From NCBI GenBank assembly GCA_963556255.1, contig OY744612.1, forward strand, positions 26,135,940-26,199,939: a stretch of DNA of 64,000 nucleotides, written 5' to 3'. Shown piece by piece: positions 13,839-48,058 of the stretch. The notes under the pieces are model-generated. The model was not told the DNA's origin. It saw only the letters and a program-made list of their open reading frames with translations, and made no database searches. Position numbers and translations under genes: made by a program. Numbering within the stretch: the stretch's first letter is position 1; each line of letters opens with the position of its first letter. This stretch comes from Allolobophora icterica (lineage: Eukaryota > Annelida > Clitellata > Crassiclitellata > Lumbricidae).

Positions 13839-14506
13839 CTTTAGACAGCATGTGAATAAATGCAAGAAAATACTCGGTAGACAGTAATCTGGTATATATG
13901 TTGAAAATGGAAGAAAGTATATTATATAACTTTGGTAATGCGTCTCTGAGTGCCTGCTGTTGAAGGACTTATGGCCTGTTGAAGAGTACTTGATGGTTAA
14001 GTTGCTTGAACCTAGTGTTTGAAGAATTGTTTTAATGCACCCTGGACCATTATTGGAATTATATCATTCAGATACAGATAAGGCTTGAAGTAACGAACAA
14101 TTGCAGTTCTGAGGGCACTTACTCCTGTGTTGGACCGTCCTCCTTGTCTGTTGAATATATATGCACTGTTTCACTTGATTCTGCTCAATGTACAATTGTA
14201 CATTTTCAGTCTGTCTTCAAATGCTCGTGTTCAGCTCAGTTGGATTGCCATATATGCATTGTTTGTAAAAGGCATTTATATGGCAAGTGTTGTTCTACAG
14301 GCGGACGTGTGCTGTGGGCTTATGCAGTAACCCCGTATTATAGTAATAATATACTGTCTTTGGGAATCACGTCAACCATCTCATAACAGGGTTGTGTTAT
14401 AATGACGTCACATTATGGCAGTAAATTAAATTGAATCAGTTTCCAACCACGTTACATCTGAGTTCATGTTATAACAAGACACATTATGAGTGGGAACTTC
14501 AGTGTA

Positions 14507-14620
<114 letters not shown>

Positions 14621-14699
14621 ATATATATACACTATGCATGTATATATAATTATATATGTGTGTGTGTATGTATATATGTATATATTTGGTATCATGATG

Positions 14700-16440
14700 C
14701 TTAGTATAGCACGTTTAAGTACCTCACAAAGGCACTGCACACATGACTATCTAACTGATCTAACTTAGCAGTGTGTTAAGACAAGTTGAAAGGGTGTTTG
14801 CTGAACAGAGTTAAAAGGCAACCGTATGTATGTCCAGTGGAATACTTCAAAGAAAAAGGTCCGGGAAGACATGAAAAGGCATGATGGGCTCTCACTGATG
14901 TGTAAATGGGCAGTACCACAACTGCATAACTCCATTTATGAGCATGACTCTTTCATAACTCCAGCAGAGCACAATGCTCTTCAACCCAATTGACTTAAGA
15001 CTGGTGCCCACGAACGAGGCCCGCCCAGAAGGCAAATCTTTGTTCTTTCCTCAATGGGAGGTCAGTGGACCATGTCCGTCATACAATTCAACATGAGAAA
15101 ACGATTGGTTGGTAGTTGGGTGGCACAGTTTAAGGACAGACTGAAGCTGACACATTCTGAACTATGAAATACTTGCAAGGATGGAATTACAATGTGACAA
15201 GCAATGTAATATAAGAAAACATTTATATATTTATTATCATTGTTAAGTATTATCGGTTCAGACTGTTTTAAGCTGTGATGCGGTGTGTCATCCTTCGTTG
15301 ATTTATAATAAACGAATATACATTTATATATATAGGTAATTAATGCCTTTCAAGCACTTCCAAAAAGCACTTAAATAGTAAAAGCATGTAAGAATAAATG
15401 AATGTACAAGCATTTCTGCAGCCCTAAATGACAAATTGGGCCAAATGACCCGTATCTGATGCAACTGACAATAGCAGGACCTGTAGAACGAGTTGACCTG
15501 GTACTCCATGGATAATTTTTCATCCTTGATCTTACCCAGAAGTTCCAGATCTTAGATTTGTTACTATTAATATCATTATTAATTAAATTTCTAATGATGG
15601 CGTATATGTAACATAGATGAGCAGTTGTTGATTACAACCGGGAAATCACAACTCTATTGTTTCTTTTGTCAGTCTTGAGCAAGCCTGGGCTGTGCCTAGT
15701 TAGCTGTACTCATTCTGAATCACCAAATTTTCAGTTAGTTTTCAAGGCTGAATCACGAAGTTTTCTGCTAGGTTTTAAGGGCTGAATCATAAACTGCCTT
15801 TACAATTCACACAAGGTTCGAATAAGTGAACAATTATTGGCCGTGGAGAGCAAAGCCGTTATTATGTCAATAGACTACCGGTAGTTGTGATATGAACTGC
15901 ATACTAATCATATGCATAAAGTGTGTCTGAGAATGACCAACTGAACGTTTTTATAGTACCTGAAAGGGTGCTCGTTACTAGCCTAAATATGTTTCTGAAA
16001 GGTGTCGGTTGACTGACTGTTGACTATGACTGGTGACTGTGATACAGTAGGGGCTAGATGGGTGCACCTTTCGTCCTTTCATGTTACACAGTTAAAAATT
16101 CCCAGGGTGAAATGACTCATGGCTTTGTGATTTTATTTTGGCTGTTTCATTTTGGCTGTTTCTTGAATGGATGCAATTTATTAGTAATCACGTTTATTTT
16201 GTAAAGTTGAATCTTTTTAAATTCAGAGACAATATTTAAAGATCTTTGACTGTTTGGCAATAAGGCATAGACGTGGGACTGGGGTGTAATATGATTCTAG
16301 CCTGTTGCTGATGCATCATCTTTTTTATTGCTTCACCTGAGGCTAGAGCAATAAGATAAATGTCTTTACACTTTAACGACAAGCATGTACTGAAGTGACT
16401 GGGATACCAGTGCATCTCGTCGTTAAAATGTTAAAAATAA
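14700..16440. other. No feature recognised
   Basis: AT-rich probable intron upstream of the CCTTR tract; no exon with both splice sites can be chosen. Confidence 0.45.
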
Positions 16441-16862
16441 GGAAGGTTTGTTGTCTGATTACTCTGCTGTTTTCACAGGTGCACTGTTTGTGAGGACTTC
16501 ATGTATGTTACCTTGGTTTTCTCTACTTTGCCATGCTTTGCCCAGGTACTTTACCTTGTGGGACCTTACCTTGCCTTGCTTTGTCTTGCATTGCCTTACC
16601 CAACTTTACCGTACATTACCTTACCCGACCTTACCATACGGGTTACCCTCCCATACCTGATCTTGCATGTGCATTGCCTTGCCTTGCTCCATCCTACACT
16701 GCATTACCTCAGTTGGTCTTCCTGTGCCTTCACTTGCCCTGCTTTACCTGGTCTTTTTTACCCTATTCATTGCCTGACCTGACTACCCTACCTTACTGTG
16801 CCTTGCTCTACCTTGCTGCACATTTCTTGCCTTGGCTTACGCTGCATTTGTTGTCGTTCTAG
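16440..16862 (+). repeat. Degenerate CCTTR pentamer tract ending at the vigilin exon 1 acceptor
   Basis: About 350 bp consist of variants of CCTTG/CCTTA (ACCTTG, CCTTAC, CTTGC) on the + strand, ending in the acceptor TTCTAG just before the first coding exon. It acts as, or has expanded from, an extended pyrimidine tract. Confidence 0.7.
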
Positions 16863-16901
16863 AAAGTACTGTCCGACTCGTTCCTGCCATAGACTTTGAG
16901 A

Positions 16902-37937
<21,036 letters not shown>

Positions 37938-39652
37938 GCTTGGTTGAGCCGGATCAGTCAGTTTTCAGGCATTAACTGGCTGATGATGAGAATTTCTGAC
38001 TTAAAGTTTATGATTCATGTATTATGTAGAATTTACGACTTGTGTTATTACGTTCTAATGTTATTTCTCAGTCATGTTATTGAACTTTGCATATCACGAT
38101 TTGTTGAGAGCGTTGTCGAGTCAGTGTGTGTGGACGCATCTGTGAGATTTCTTGAAGGGTTCCTCTGGAGATTTAAGCATTATTTATTCGGTTGTAGTTT
38201 TTGTTCAAAGTTTGGATGTACGCCGTGGTCCAATACAAGTAAACCCCTATTGTCTGTGAGTGCATTGCTTAAAAATTGGCAGTAGGAGTAATTGTTTTTG
38301 ACTGAGTTTTCAGGTTTAACTGCTTTGTTACCGAGAACGGAGTAGCAAATCTGTGTTTGAATCATTTTCTGATACTTTGTGGTTTCGTGTTAGTCGTATT
38401 GGGGTTTACTTTTATTTGTCTGCAGTGTAGTTATGTTAAGCCGTGTTATTTACCAGCATCTTGTTGAAACTGTTTAAAATGAACGCATCTGCCTTATTGA
38501 AATCTTTCGTGGAAGATTGTCAAAGATTGACGCTGTTTCAGTCAATGGTGGTATTTGCTCAGTAAAATAGGATTTGCAGGCTTTCTTTTGACAGCAGCAT
38601 ACGTTTAACATTGCAATCATGTAAAAATGTTTTGATTTGAAATTAAGTTGATTGATCACTTGTAGTTATGCTGTGCTGAGCATCAGATATGGAAACCAGA
38701 TGCATGGAAAATAGTTGTGTATGTAATGGACAAGAGGTTTTCCATGCGGTTCCACTTATATTTAAGAATATGTAACATGTTTCATTTGATTCTTAAATAT
38801 TTTAAAATATAATCTTTCATCATTCAAATATATTGCATAATAATTATTTTAGAGATTTTTGTACATAGAAATACTGAAATTTTCTTATAGTGATTGGTTG
38901 GTGCCCCGCTGATTTGACACCTTGCTTATTATTAAACTAGCACAGTAGAAGTTACAGGATCACATAGATTCATATCCCAATATCGATAAAGCAATACACG
39001 AGTAAACATTTTCTTACTCTTGGGCTTCACTGTTGTCTTATCTTAAACGATATCCAGGAAGTATTTTATTCCTGAATGCCTTAGCCGCAAGCTGCATTTT
39101 TTCTTGACCATGTCGTTGCCTCTTGTGTGCATTGTGCCAGGAGTTACTTAGAAGAAAAATATCACTTAGACTATCTGCTGATGATTGTGTTGTGAATTGA
39201 CTGCAAGGTCTTATAGGGAATTTCATTAGGACTTTTGAGAATCGGTTAAGATGCTGGTAGATTGGCTCCTGTGGAGAAAAGTTTACCTGTTTTTCACTTG
39301 TAAATAAGCTTTCAGTGCCTTTCCACTTTCTAAGCAGTTCTGTTTTTGTCGTTTTGAGTTGCATAGCATTTCCAGTGTTGTGTTCTTTTCGTCGTCTGAA
39401 TTCTGCAAATGAAATCCATGCATTTAGGATAATCGGAGGCATTTCTAGTACCATTCTATCGCTCGACAGATTCTGAAACTCTGAAACTAATCCTCTGTCC
39501 GCTTTGAAATAACTTTGCACCGCTAACATTGTAGGTTCTGAATCTCGGTTTGTCTTGTGAAATCGATGCTTCATAGCCGAGCAGTTTTAAGTTTTTTTCG
39601 CCGTGCCTTTGACTATATCTTGCGACTGTAGATGATTGAGGCATTTAATAAA
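37938..39652 (+). other. HDLBP: Vigilin 3' UTR (minimum extent)
   Basis: No further coding exon is seen. The first AATAAA after the stop is at 39647-39652. Later candidates are at 41967-41972, 42444-42449 and 42529-42534, so the 3' UTR could be 1.7 to 4.5 kb long. The region is plain AT-rich sequence apart from an antisense open frame at 39038-39574. Confidence 0.5.
39038..39574 (-). other. 178-codon open frame antisense to the vigilin 3' UTR, unrecognised
   Basis: ATG-initiated frame with mixed composition (MKHRFHKTNRDSEPT at the start, KILPGYRLR at the end). No motif, signal peptide or membrane segment is recognised. It is longer than other chance frames nearby, but may still be chance or an unseen transposon remnant. 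Confidence 0.2.
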
Positions 39653-40738
39653 TGACTACCTTATCTGATCAGAACCTACTGTCCATCTCATGGCCATTTA
39701 GTATTATAAGGTCATTGCATGTGCCTTTGAGAGTGTTATTTGATTTTGCAAATTACATGTCTATCGAATAATAATAATAGTAAAAATAATTGCTTTAGAA
39801 GATTCGTCATATCATGATGTGATCTTGCCATTCCAGAATTTGTTATTTTTCTGGAGAAATGTTTAATTGCTGGTGAATTGCGTATACCTTTTGTAAGAAA
39901 AATAGTAGCAATAGTAATAAGGATCATGATGGCTTGTCTTTTGATGTACTTGCCCTTTGAAGGTGATGTATAAACACCACTGCCCACAGTGACTCCTGTA
40001 ATTTTAATTTAACTATGTCCAGAATTTTCTCACAAAGTGAAGCTTTGGTGTGAATGAAGTATAACTGCTGTCTTTCGTTTTTGGTTCTCAAACTAAAAAG
40101 TAAAGTTTGGATTTTGTTTGAGCCATATTTTTCGAAATGCAGCTTACCAGATATCCTCTATCTAAAATACATTTAATTTTCTCTGATTTGTAAATAGATG
40201 AATGTGTAAATAGGATAAGATATCTGGATATATAGTTTTGCTGACTTTTAGGTTTTAACGCTTTTGCTGGTACGCTTAAGAGCCTTGATGAGAATGTCCA
40301 TGAAACGCGCAATGGCTGGGCTCCATCAGTTCTTGTCTTGTCGGTTGACAATGGCTTCATATATATATGCAAATAATTAAATATGTAAATATTACAGAAC
40401 TTTTCCTGTATTGAAATAGACAAATCGAATTGGAAGATGAATAACCTCTATCAGAACATATATGCACTTGGATACATATATAGATACATAGACATATATA
40501 ATATTATATACATGTATGTATAATATATATACTGGTTTATATATGAGGTGTTAATGTGTATCAATGTACACGTTGGCCTTGCTTCGTGTCTTTGGAAGTC
40601 ATGTCTGTTTCTGCATCGAGTAAGGTTGTGCTGTAACAAGGTTACATTATAAAGGTTAACAGAACTTAGGATACATAATTTCAATTGTGTTGTGCTGGAA
40701 GTTGTGTTATCTTTGGGAGTGTTACAAGGAGGCTCTGG

Positions 40739-40804
40739 TGTATGTATGTATGTATGTATGTATGTATGTATGTATGTATGTATGTATGTATGTATGTATG
40801 TATG
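40739..40804. repeat. (GTAT)n microsatellite
   Basis: About 16 tandem TATG units, downstream of the proximal vigilin poly(A) candidate. Confidence 0.96.
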
Positions 40805-42253
40805 TTGTCTTCTTCTGTGTTGTTTGCTCTGTTACTTATGACTGCAAAAATCTGCATAACAGGAAACTTGAACTAGGAAATACCAGTAAATTCAGTCAAT
40901 TTCAGTCAAATCTTCGATTTTGAGTCAGATTAACATGTATTTTGAATTGAGTGTAGACAAAGGATGTACTGAAAATGGTTGAAATTTAAGTCTGCTTTAT
41001 ATAATCCTGTTTGAGATATCATACTTGAACTGCAGGAATGTCTTTAACTTGAAATTGTTGGAAAATTGTACTTTTGGTACCACTGGGACATTTATGTTTG
41101 ACAAGTTAAAATTAACCTACTGGAGCCTTTGCAAAAGTACAACACTTGATGCTTTTGCATTATGTTTTCAAAACATTATTTCAGTTTTGAAAGTATTTCC
41201 CTGCTGCACTTCATTGGAATTTGTTATATAATGAAACTTGTCATAATATAGATTACAAAAACTGTCATTTCTAATTCTGCGAATCTGCTTCAATGCTGAA
41301 ATGTATTGTGAACATGTAAACGAGTGTTGGATAGATAGATAACTTGGTTGTATAAACTGTTTGAAGATTCATAGACGCCTGCTTATGTGATGTTGTGCAT
41401 CTTAGTCTGAATATATAATATATATATATATATCATAAGTCTTGCACCTATTAAAGACCTCTGAAAGTTGAACCATCATACCGACACTCCTTTCCTGCAA
41501 ACTGGGATAGATTGGATACTATTAACCAGCTAAGTTAGTGTGTTGTAAAACCCCAACTTTTCTCTTGTGCGACTAGACTCAATATGTCTGTCTGTGGACT
41601 GCATTTCATGAGGCATGCCATCAGACACTAGCATCAAAGGCCAAACTGCTGTAGGGGCTCTAGCGACGTTGGTGGTAGATTGCTAGTGCTCTGTCCTTTA
41701 ACTTGAGTGTCCAAGTTTTGAATCCTAGTAGCTGTGTTGTGTAAGGTAGCCATGTTACCGATAGGAAAGGTTGTCTAGTTGTTGGATTGTTGTTGGATTG
41801 TATGTGCTTAAGCCAAGCTATATCGAACTCTTGGACCACACCATAAATGTTTGTAACAAATTGCCATGCATTAGTTTTGTCTGCTGTATTTAGAGATTCG
41901 CTCAATCATTTGTGTATTGTGATCTCTTTCAGGTAAAGACTTTAAAGCCCAAAATGCATTCCCGCTAATAAAATAGAGCATCTCCCTAACTTCAGAAATT
42001 CTACAGAGATTTGTGGTTGTTTGTTTTTCAAGTCCACGTTTCATCCTGTAACTTATCTGGGAATTTGTGCTTTGTCATTTGTAAAGATTGGATAGTGTGG
42101 TGACATCAGTGCTTTTGTCATTTGTGTAAACTGATGTCGCGTCCTGTTGACATGCTGAATAATGTCACTTCTTTTGTTTAGTCGACGCCATGTGAACGTT
42201 CATTTGTTGTTTGTTTTAAATGATGTGATTTATGACCCCATTGTGCCTTTGCA

Positions 42254-42299
42254 TGATGTCACTTTGTTTCTGTGACGTCACTTTCTGTCTGTGACATCA
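42254..42299. promoter_or_regulatory. Three CRE-like octamers at 19-bp spacing
   Basis: TGATGTCA (42254), TGACGTCA (42273) and TGACATCA (42292) head a 19-bp tandem unit. The middle one is a perfect CREB/ATF site. Function in this position is unproven. Confidence 0.4.
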
Positions 42300-42443
42300 C
42301 TGCCATTGATTGCTTCAATTCCTCTTTTGTTTTTCTCTGTGGTAAGAATGGAAGTTACATTCTGATTAATGCATATGATGCTTGTACATTATAATTTTTA
42401 GTATGCACATTATTATATCTGCGTATGTATGTGCCTATAGCTA

Positions 42444-42449
42444 AATAAA
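42444..42449 (+). terminator. Candidate distal poly(A) signal of vigilin
   Basis: AATAAA in the context CTAAATAAAATTC, followed by U-rich sequence and then simple repeats. One of four AATAAA hexamers downstream of the vigilin stop; which one is used cannot be read from the sequence. Confidence 0.3.
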
Positions 42450-42644
42450 ATTCTATTGGGTATTCTAATTGTTGACAGTATTTAGTCAGTATTATTATTA
42501 TTATTGAAATTTATTTCTTCATAAAGCCAATAAACTCATAAACAGATAATTAAATGGACTGTTTTCATTGAACATATAACTGTCATTTAGTCTTGGACCA
42601 GCTTCCAATCTGAAGTACCCAAAACAGACAGGTAGTTATTACAA

Positions 42645-42668
42645 GTATTATTATTATTATTATTATTA

Positions 42669-42750
<82 letters not shown>
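42645..42750. repeat. (ATT)n microsatellite
   Basis: About 105 bp with a single GTT interruption, just beyond the distal vigilin poly(A) candidates. Confidence 0.97.
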
Positions 42751-42891
42751 GCTATTCTTGGATGTTAGTCTGAGAAAATAAAAAGCTCTTTGACACTTTG
42801 TTTTAAATTACATGATGCCATTCTGTGAGTTTGTCTTAGTTTCCTCCATGCAGACTGTCTTTCAAGGTTACTAGAAAACAGGTGATGTTTA

Positions 42892-43323
42892 GGGGTTGTC
42901 CATAAAGGACGTCCGCAAAATATGACCTACTTTGGACCCCTCCCTCCCCCTTGTCCGCATTTGACCTTACCACCCTCCCTCCCCTTTGCGGACGTCCGCA
43001 CGCCAAAGCCACTTTAATGTCATCATTATTTTTACAATCATTCCACAGTTCCTGTGCACGTTTAAGTGACAGAGTTTCATATCGCAGGATGTGCAGTAAT
43101 AAAAGCCTCTTTAAAGTCGCAGTAAAGGTTATACGATACATGAGGTTTTAGGCAATCGCTTTTCGTCTTTCGGGGAAGGTTGAAACAAGGTGGTGTTTAA
43201 AAACTATCAGATTTAAAATTTTAGATGCGGACGTCCGCACTGGTCATAACCCTCCCTCCCCCTTGTCCGCATTTGTTGACCCGTCCCTCCCCCTCATTGC
43301 AGACGTCCTTTATGGATGACCCC
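42892..43323. mobile_element. PIF/Harbinger-like MITE
   Basis: Inverted ends GGGGTTGTCCATAAAGGACG and CGTCCTTTATGGATGACCCC, 432 bp, flanked by TTA on both sides, as expected for PIF/Harbinger elements. Internal TGCGGACGTCCGCA palindromes and CCCTCCCCCTTGTCCGC repeats. Confidence 0.75.
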
Positions 43324-44065
43324 TTATCATATAAACAACACAAAACAAGAAGTAATTTGATGCCTCTGTAATAAATATATGAGACGACGAGGGAGAGGAC
43401 TGGCCATCCACCCATCGCGCATCAGTGGCATAGTTCATGCATCAAACATCCCTCTTACCTCCAGCTCTCCGATGAATAATAAAGTCATCCACGTAAACAG
43501 CAACTCCAGTAACTTGTCTTACACTGCAAACTACATTACTTCGTTATGTTCTGGCCCTTTTAAAACTATAGAAAATACACTATTCTAATTTCTACAGGAA
43601 AGCTGCATACTATTTACTATACCAGTTTATCAAAAGCATCAAAAGTCTGGATTGTTCTCTTCAAATACAAATCATGAGGCTTTATCTTGTCAAATGTTTT
43701 TGACATTATCATCAATAAAGCAAACATCAACTGTGGTACCATGCTTTGTGTAGTACTTGACAATAAATTGGCTGAATAAACTGCACTATTGCAACACGTT
43801 TCATCAAATCCAAGCTGAAGGTCAATGAATGATAATACTATACAGCTCAAGAAGGCACATCTCTAACAACTTATGCAATATTCGAACTAAGTCTTATACC
43901 ACGTTAGATCACTATTTTGTTCTTTTACAAGAGGAATTATTATGCCTCCACCAAATTATATTGTGCAGATCCATACTGCAATATCCTGTTAAACAGTAAG
44001 GACTGAACTAGTGTGTTCAGATCGGCAGGTTATTATGACATCACAAGCCGTGACTTTACCACATT
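43324..44065. other. No feature recognised between a MITE and a LINE
   Basis: Plain intergenic sequence; the left edge of the truncated LINE is somewhere at 43990-44066. Confidence 0.4.
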
Positions 44066-44952
44066 TCTCTGCTGCTGCAGTTCGAGAGATCGCCCGAGTC
44101 GTGGGGAATTTGGAGGCCTGGATGTCCTCAAACCGTCTACGGTTAAACCCGGCAAAGACCCAATATATCTGGTTCGGTACGCGCCAACAGCTTGCAAAAA
44201 TTAACATTGAGGGTCTGGTACTTGAATTTCCCTGGGTTTCCTTTGCCTCCTCAGTACGGGATCTTGGTGTAATTCTGGATCCAGAGCTCACATTCATGCG
44301 ACATATTAATTTGCTTTGCCGGGACTCTTATTATCAACTTCGTCAGTTAAGGGTAGTCTCCCGCACTCTGACGCAGGCAGCTGCTTCTACCCTTGTCCAT
44401 GCGTTTGTGGTTTCCCGTCTGGACTACTGTAGCGCCCTTTATGCTGGCCTCCCAGCTGCCCGCCTTGGGTGTTTGGACCGGGTTTTACGTGCAGCCGCAC
44501 GTCTTATTGGTCGCATCCCCAGATTTGGCCAGGTTTCTCTTTATATGCGGGATGTTCTGCACTGGCTCCCTTTCCCGCTGCGGATCGCCTATAGGGTCTC
44601 TGCATTGGTTAGGCGTTGTCTAGAGGGACTTGCTCCCCCATACCTGCGGGAGTTGTGTCGCTCTACCTCGGGGGTCTTGCGGAGATCTGCTCTTCGCTCG
44701 GCTGACCAGGCCGAGCTATTGGTCCCCCGCACGCGGACAGCCATTATGCAGCGACGTTCTTTTTCGGTCGCTGGACCTGCAACCTGGAATGGTCTTCCTG
44801 TTGCACTTCGCCTGGTCCCTATGACTCACTCTACCTTGTTTCTTGCAAACTTAAAAACTACTCTCTTTAGCCGTGGTTGGACTAGGAGCGCTCCTGAGTA
44901 GATAACCTTGAAGGGGCGCTATATAAAAGCTCATTAATAATAATAATAATAA
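44066..44952 (+). mobile_element. CR1/L2-like LINE, 5'-truncated, C-terminal reverse transcriptase
   Basis: Open frame to 44901 encodes the RT thumb and C-terminus: SSNRLRLNPAKTQYIW, LGVILDPELTF, VVSRLDYCSALYAGLP and GPATWNGLPVALR. The palm with the YxDD box is missing because the copy is 5'-truncated; the exact left edge is uncertain. It ends GGGGCGCTATATAAAAGC then a (TAA)n tail, as in CR1/L2-type elements. Nearly identical to the copy at 56213. Confidence 0.82.
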
Positions 44953-45675
44953 TTTCAATTCGCGTAAACTTTTGACCACAAGGTCGAGGTGTATACATGT
45001 TGATGTCTTCTTGACAAGATTCTGATCTCACCTAGCGTCAGTGAAGCCATTCCTCCCTGACTGAGGCTAGCCGTTGGCTGGCGTCAGGCATGGAGGGAGG
45101 GAGAGCCGGCGTGATCCAGTGAGGGAGCAGGCAGCTACGCCCGGCTGCGGGGGCTTCGCCCGCTTTAGCCTATAGCCCAAAGTTACGCGACAGACGTAAT
45201 AACAAACAGACGGGACTTCGGATACTATGTTGGTAGATGGTTGGTACTATCGATAAATTTAGAATAATTATGGGAGAACTTCAAACCCATTTGTTCTTAA
45301 AGCAAACTGATCTTTTTGCACAAGACATTCATACAGATCGTCGGAGACACATTCCACGTCTTCACGATCCTTTGTCGCAAGGCACTTTTGTAATTTGCCT
45401 TGAAATGCATTTTAATATTATAAACCCGTCCTAATACGGTAAAAGGGTAGGTTTTCAATTAACTTCGTTATGTTCTGGCCCTTTTAAACGCGGTAAGCTC
45501 TTTCGCAGCGTTTTAGCGAATAAATTTTTTAAAGCGCGTTTTAAGCCGTTAGTTTAAAAGAGCAGCCGTTTACGGAATATTGCAATTTACTTTGAATGAC
45601 GTCATTGATCATTGTGACGTCTTGCAGCCAATGAGAGGAGTGTTACATTTGTTTTGTTTTACACATAGGCCTACA

Positions 45676-45888
45676 CAGCTAGGGCTGTAGTGGTAATTAG
45701 AGGTGAGTACACGCTACCGGCTAGTTTCCCGAAACAAATTAGAGGTGAGTATGCGCTCCAGTATTTTGTGACTATACGCTACAGTATTTTAATATAAATA
45801 AATATAAATATTTTGTGAGGTGAGTATACGGTCTCTATAGAGGTAAGTATACGCTGCATACCCGCGTATACCCTCGACTACATCCCTG
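45676..45888. mobile_element. Short hAT-type MITE, family A copy 2
   Basis: 213 bp, same internal sequence as 279-485, flanked by GGCCTACA duplications (45668-45675, 45889-45896). The left end has a 4-bp insertion (CAG-CTAG-GGCTG). Confidence 0.86.
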
Positions 45889-45964
45889 GGCCTACACAGA
45901 CGCACTGACACACTTGATGACATTTCTGTTCGTTTATATTATAAATAGCATTCATTCATTCATT

Positions 45965-46617
45965 CATGGGCGGCGATCCCGGGGGGTCTCGGGGGACAAG
46001 ACCTTTAAGAGTGGGGGGACACGCCATACATCGGACCCCCCAAATTTAGAAGATACACCAAAAAAGGTCAACAAATGCAATTGTGTGTGAGGGCGAAAAT
46101 GAGTTTTCAGTGGTTTTTTGACCAGATAAGTTGTTTTGAGGAGAAGTGTCTCCCGCCCCAAATTTGAAGGAAAAAAGTAATAAAATTGTGGAAGAGAAGG
46201 AAAAACGGTAAAAAAAAATTTGTGGAGACGAATTTGCCAAAAAAGGTCGTCAGTTATTTTTGAAGGTATGATAGTAATTTTTGAAGGTAGGCTATATATG
46301 ATTTCTGAAGATGTGACGAAAGTAGGTGGAGGACTAAAAAAAGGTCATCAACTTTTAGTATACGAACATGAGATCGCAGAAAAGACGAAATTTTTGGGGG
46401 AGAAAGCAGACCAGCGTGAAAAGGTAGTAAAAAAGGTCAATGACTAAAAAAGTCATCAACTTTTTTCGGAGATGAAAGCGAAAAAAATTTTCGGAGATGA
46501 AGTGCCAGTAGGGCCTAACAATTTTTTGGGACAAGAATTTAAAAAAGCGGTCGTTGACGAGATCGTGGCCGACTTTGTCCCCCCCCCCCCACCTCTCAGA
46601 CAAGATTGCCGCCACTG
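45965..46617. mobile_element. hAT-type element, family B copy 3 (longest, 653 bp)
   Basis: Ends CATGGGCGGCGATCCC and GATTGCCGCCACTG; duplication CATTCATT on both sides (the left one inside a CATT run). The extra length is repeated GATGAAATTTTT/AAAAAGGTCAT motifs; no transposase frame is seen. Confidence 0.83.
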
Positions 46618-47169
46618 CATTCATTCGTAGATTTAAATAGCGCCTCTCCAAGAGAACTATTCAGAGGTGCTAGATTGTCCACAGTTTTCCCATAGAATGT
46701 GAACATATTGCTTTAAGATCCCATAGTTTGCCATCCCACCAGTGCATATAACAGTGTTTGTAATAATAATACATAGTAGAGATTTGAGTGCCATAGTTCG
46801 TACTACCACATTGTAAATAATTATTTATACTGTGGTACTATACTTCGTAGATAGACGAGAAAATCGATGCAGCGATTCAGAAGTAGGCCTACTGTGTTCT
46901 TTCTTTGTCAGTCTTCGCCTGGTAGCTAGATCTTAAGTTTGTTCAAGGCTTACGAAATATCGATAAATTTATTGTAAGAAAAATAAAATCACAGGACTGA
47001 CCGTGAATAAATAGACGATGAAATAAATAAAACTACAGCGCTACAAAATTTGTTTTCTGGATTTGGGCTTATAAGGTTATAACATTTAGCGCTCAACGTA
47101 AACTTGCTCATAAGCGTAGTTTGTACATTAACTATTAATTTTGGCCTGAAACGCTTAAAAAGTTTCGAT

Positions 47170-48058
47170 ATGTCGTCCAGAAAGCGTAGCGTTGTGTGGA
47201 CGTTTTTTAAAAAGTCAACAGAAGAGAGCACGCTTGCAGAGTGTGTCTTGTGTGGCGTCCGTGTGGCCCACAGCAATACTAGCAACCTACTCGAACACCT
47301 CCGTGGCAAACATCGCGGGGAGACGAGCGAATTATGGAATGAAGAACTTAATGCAGACGTACGACTTAAATGTCTCGACGAAAACTCTTCGAATGCCACA
47401 AAGCAGTGCCCCAAAACGGAACACGATGAACTAAATTTAGGTTCAGATACTGTCATGGAGTGTGGAGAGACATCAGATCATTTAGGGAACGACGAATTTG
47501 ACATCGAAATCAAACAGAAACGTCTCGATGAAACCGCCACGGGTTCAATAAAACTGGATTCAACGGGAAACAGAAAGTGTCGATCTGTTGTGTGGATGTG
47601 TTTTGAAAAATCTGGTGATAATGCCGCTTCTGCAGTGTGTACGCTTTGTGGTAAGAGCATACGACAGGTGTGCGGTAGCACAAGTAACCTCCTAAAACAT
47701 CTGCTAAACAAACACCCGATAGAACACGAGTCTATCGTGTCTGATAGATCACTTACAATCTCGTGCGAATCGTTTCCTGTAGAAAAAGAATCGCCTGTCG
47801 TCGGTCGTTGCTCAGGGTTGAAGAGACGCAGTCGATCGATTCTGTGGGAGTATTTCATGAAGAATTCTGCAGATGAAAGCCAAGTAATATGCAGTTTTTG
47901 TGGCAGGATGCTGAAGCAGCCAGTTGGAAGCACAAGCAACCTTATAAAGCATCTGTATGCAAAACACCGAGACGAATACCAAAAGCTGTACCCAAACGAG
48001 AACTTGGCTTATGATGTTCCACTTGCAAAGAGTGAAGCATTGGAGTTGCACTCCAAGG
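47170..48058 (+). CDS. BED-finger gene coding exon 1 (three BED fingers)
   Basis: Residues 1-296 plus one base. The open frame continues to 48138, but the last part reads into a hAT element starting at 48093. The donor CAAGG|GTGAAT at 48058/48059 gives phase 1, which exactly matches the next exon (G + GT ATG CAG). Confidence 0.82.

Larger units (their letters stand above)
39653..42440. other. Downstream part of vigilin 3' UTR or intergenic DNA
   Basis: No coding signal. Holds one GTAT microsatellite, an AATAAA at 41967 and the CRE-like repeats. Whether it is transcribed depends on which poly(A) site is used. Confidence 0.4.
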
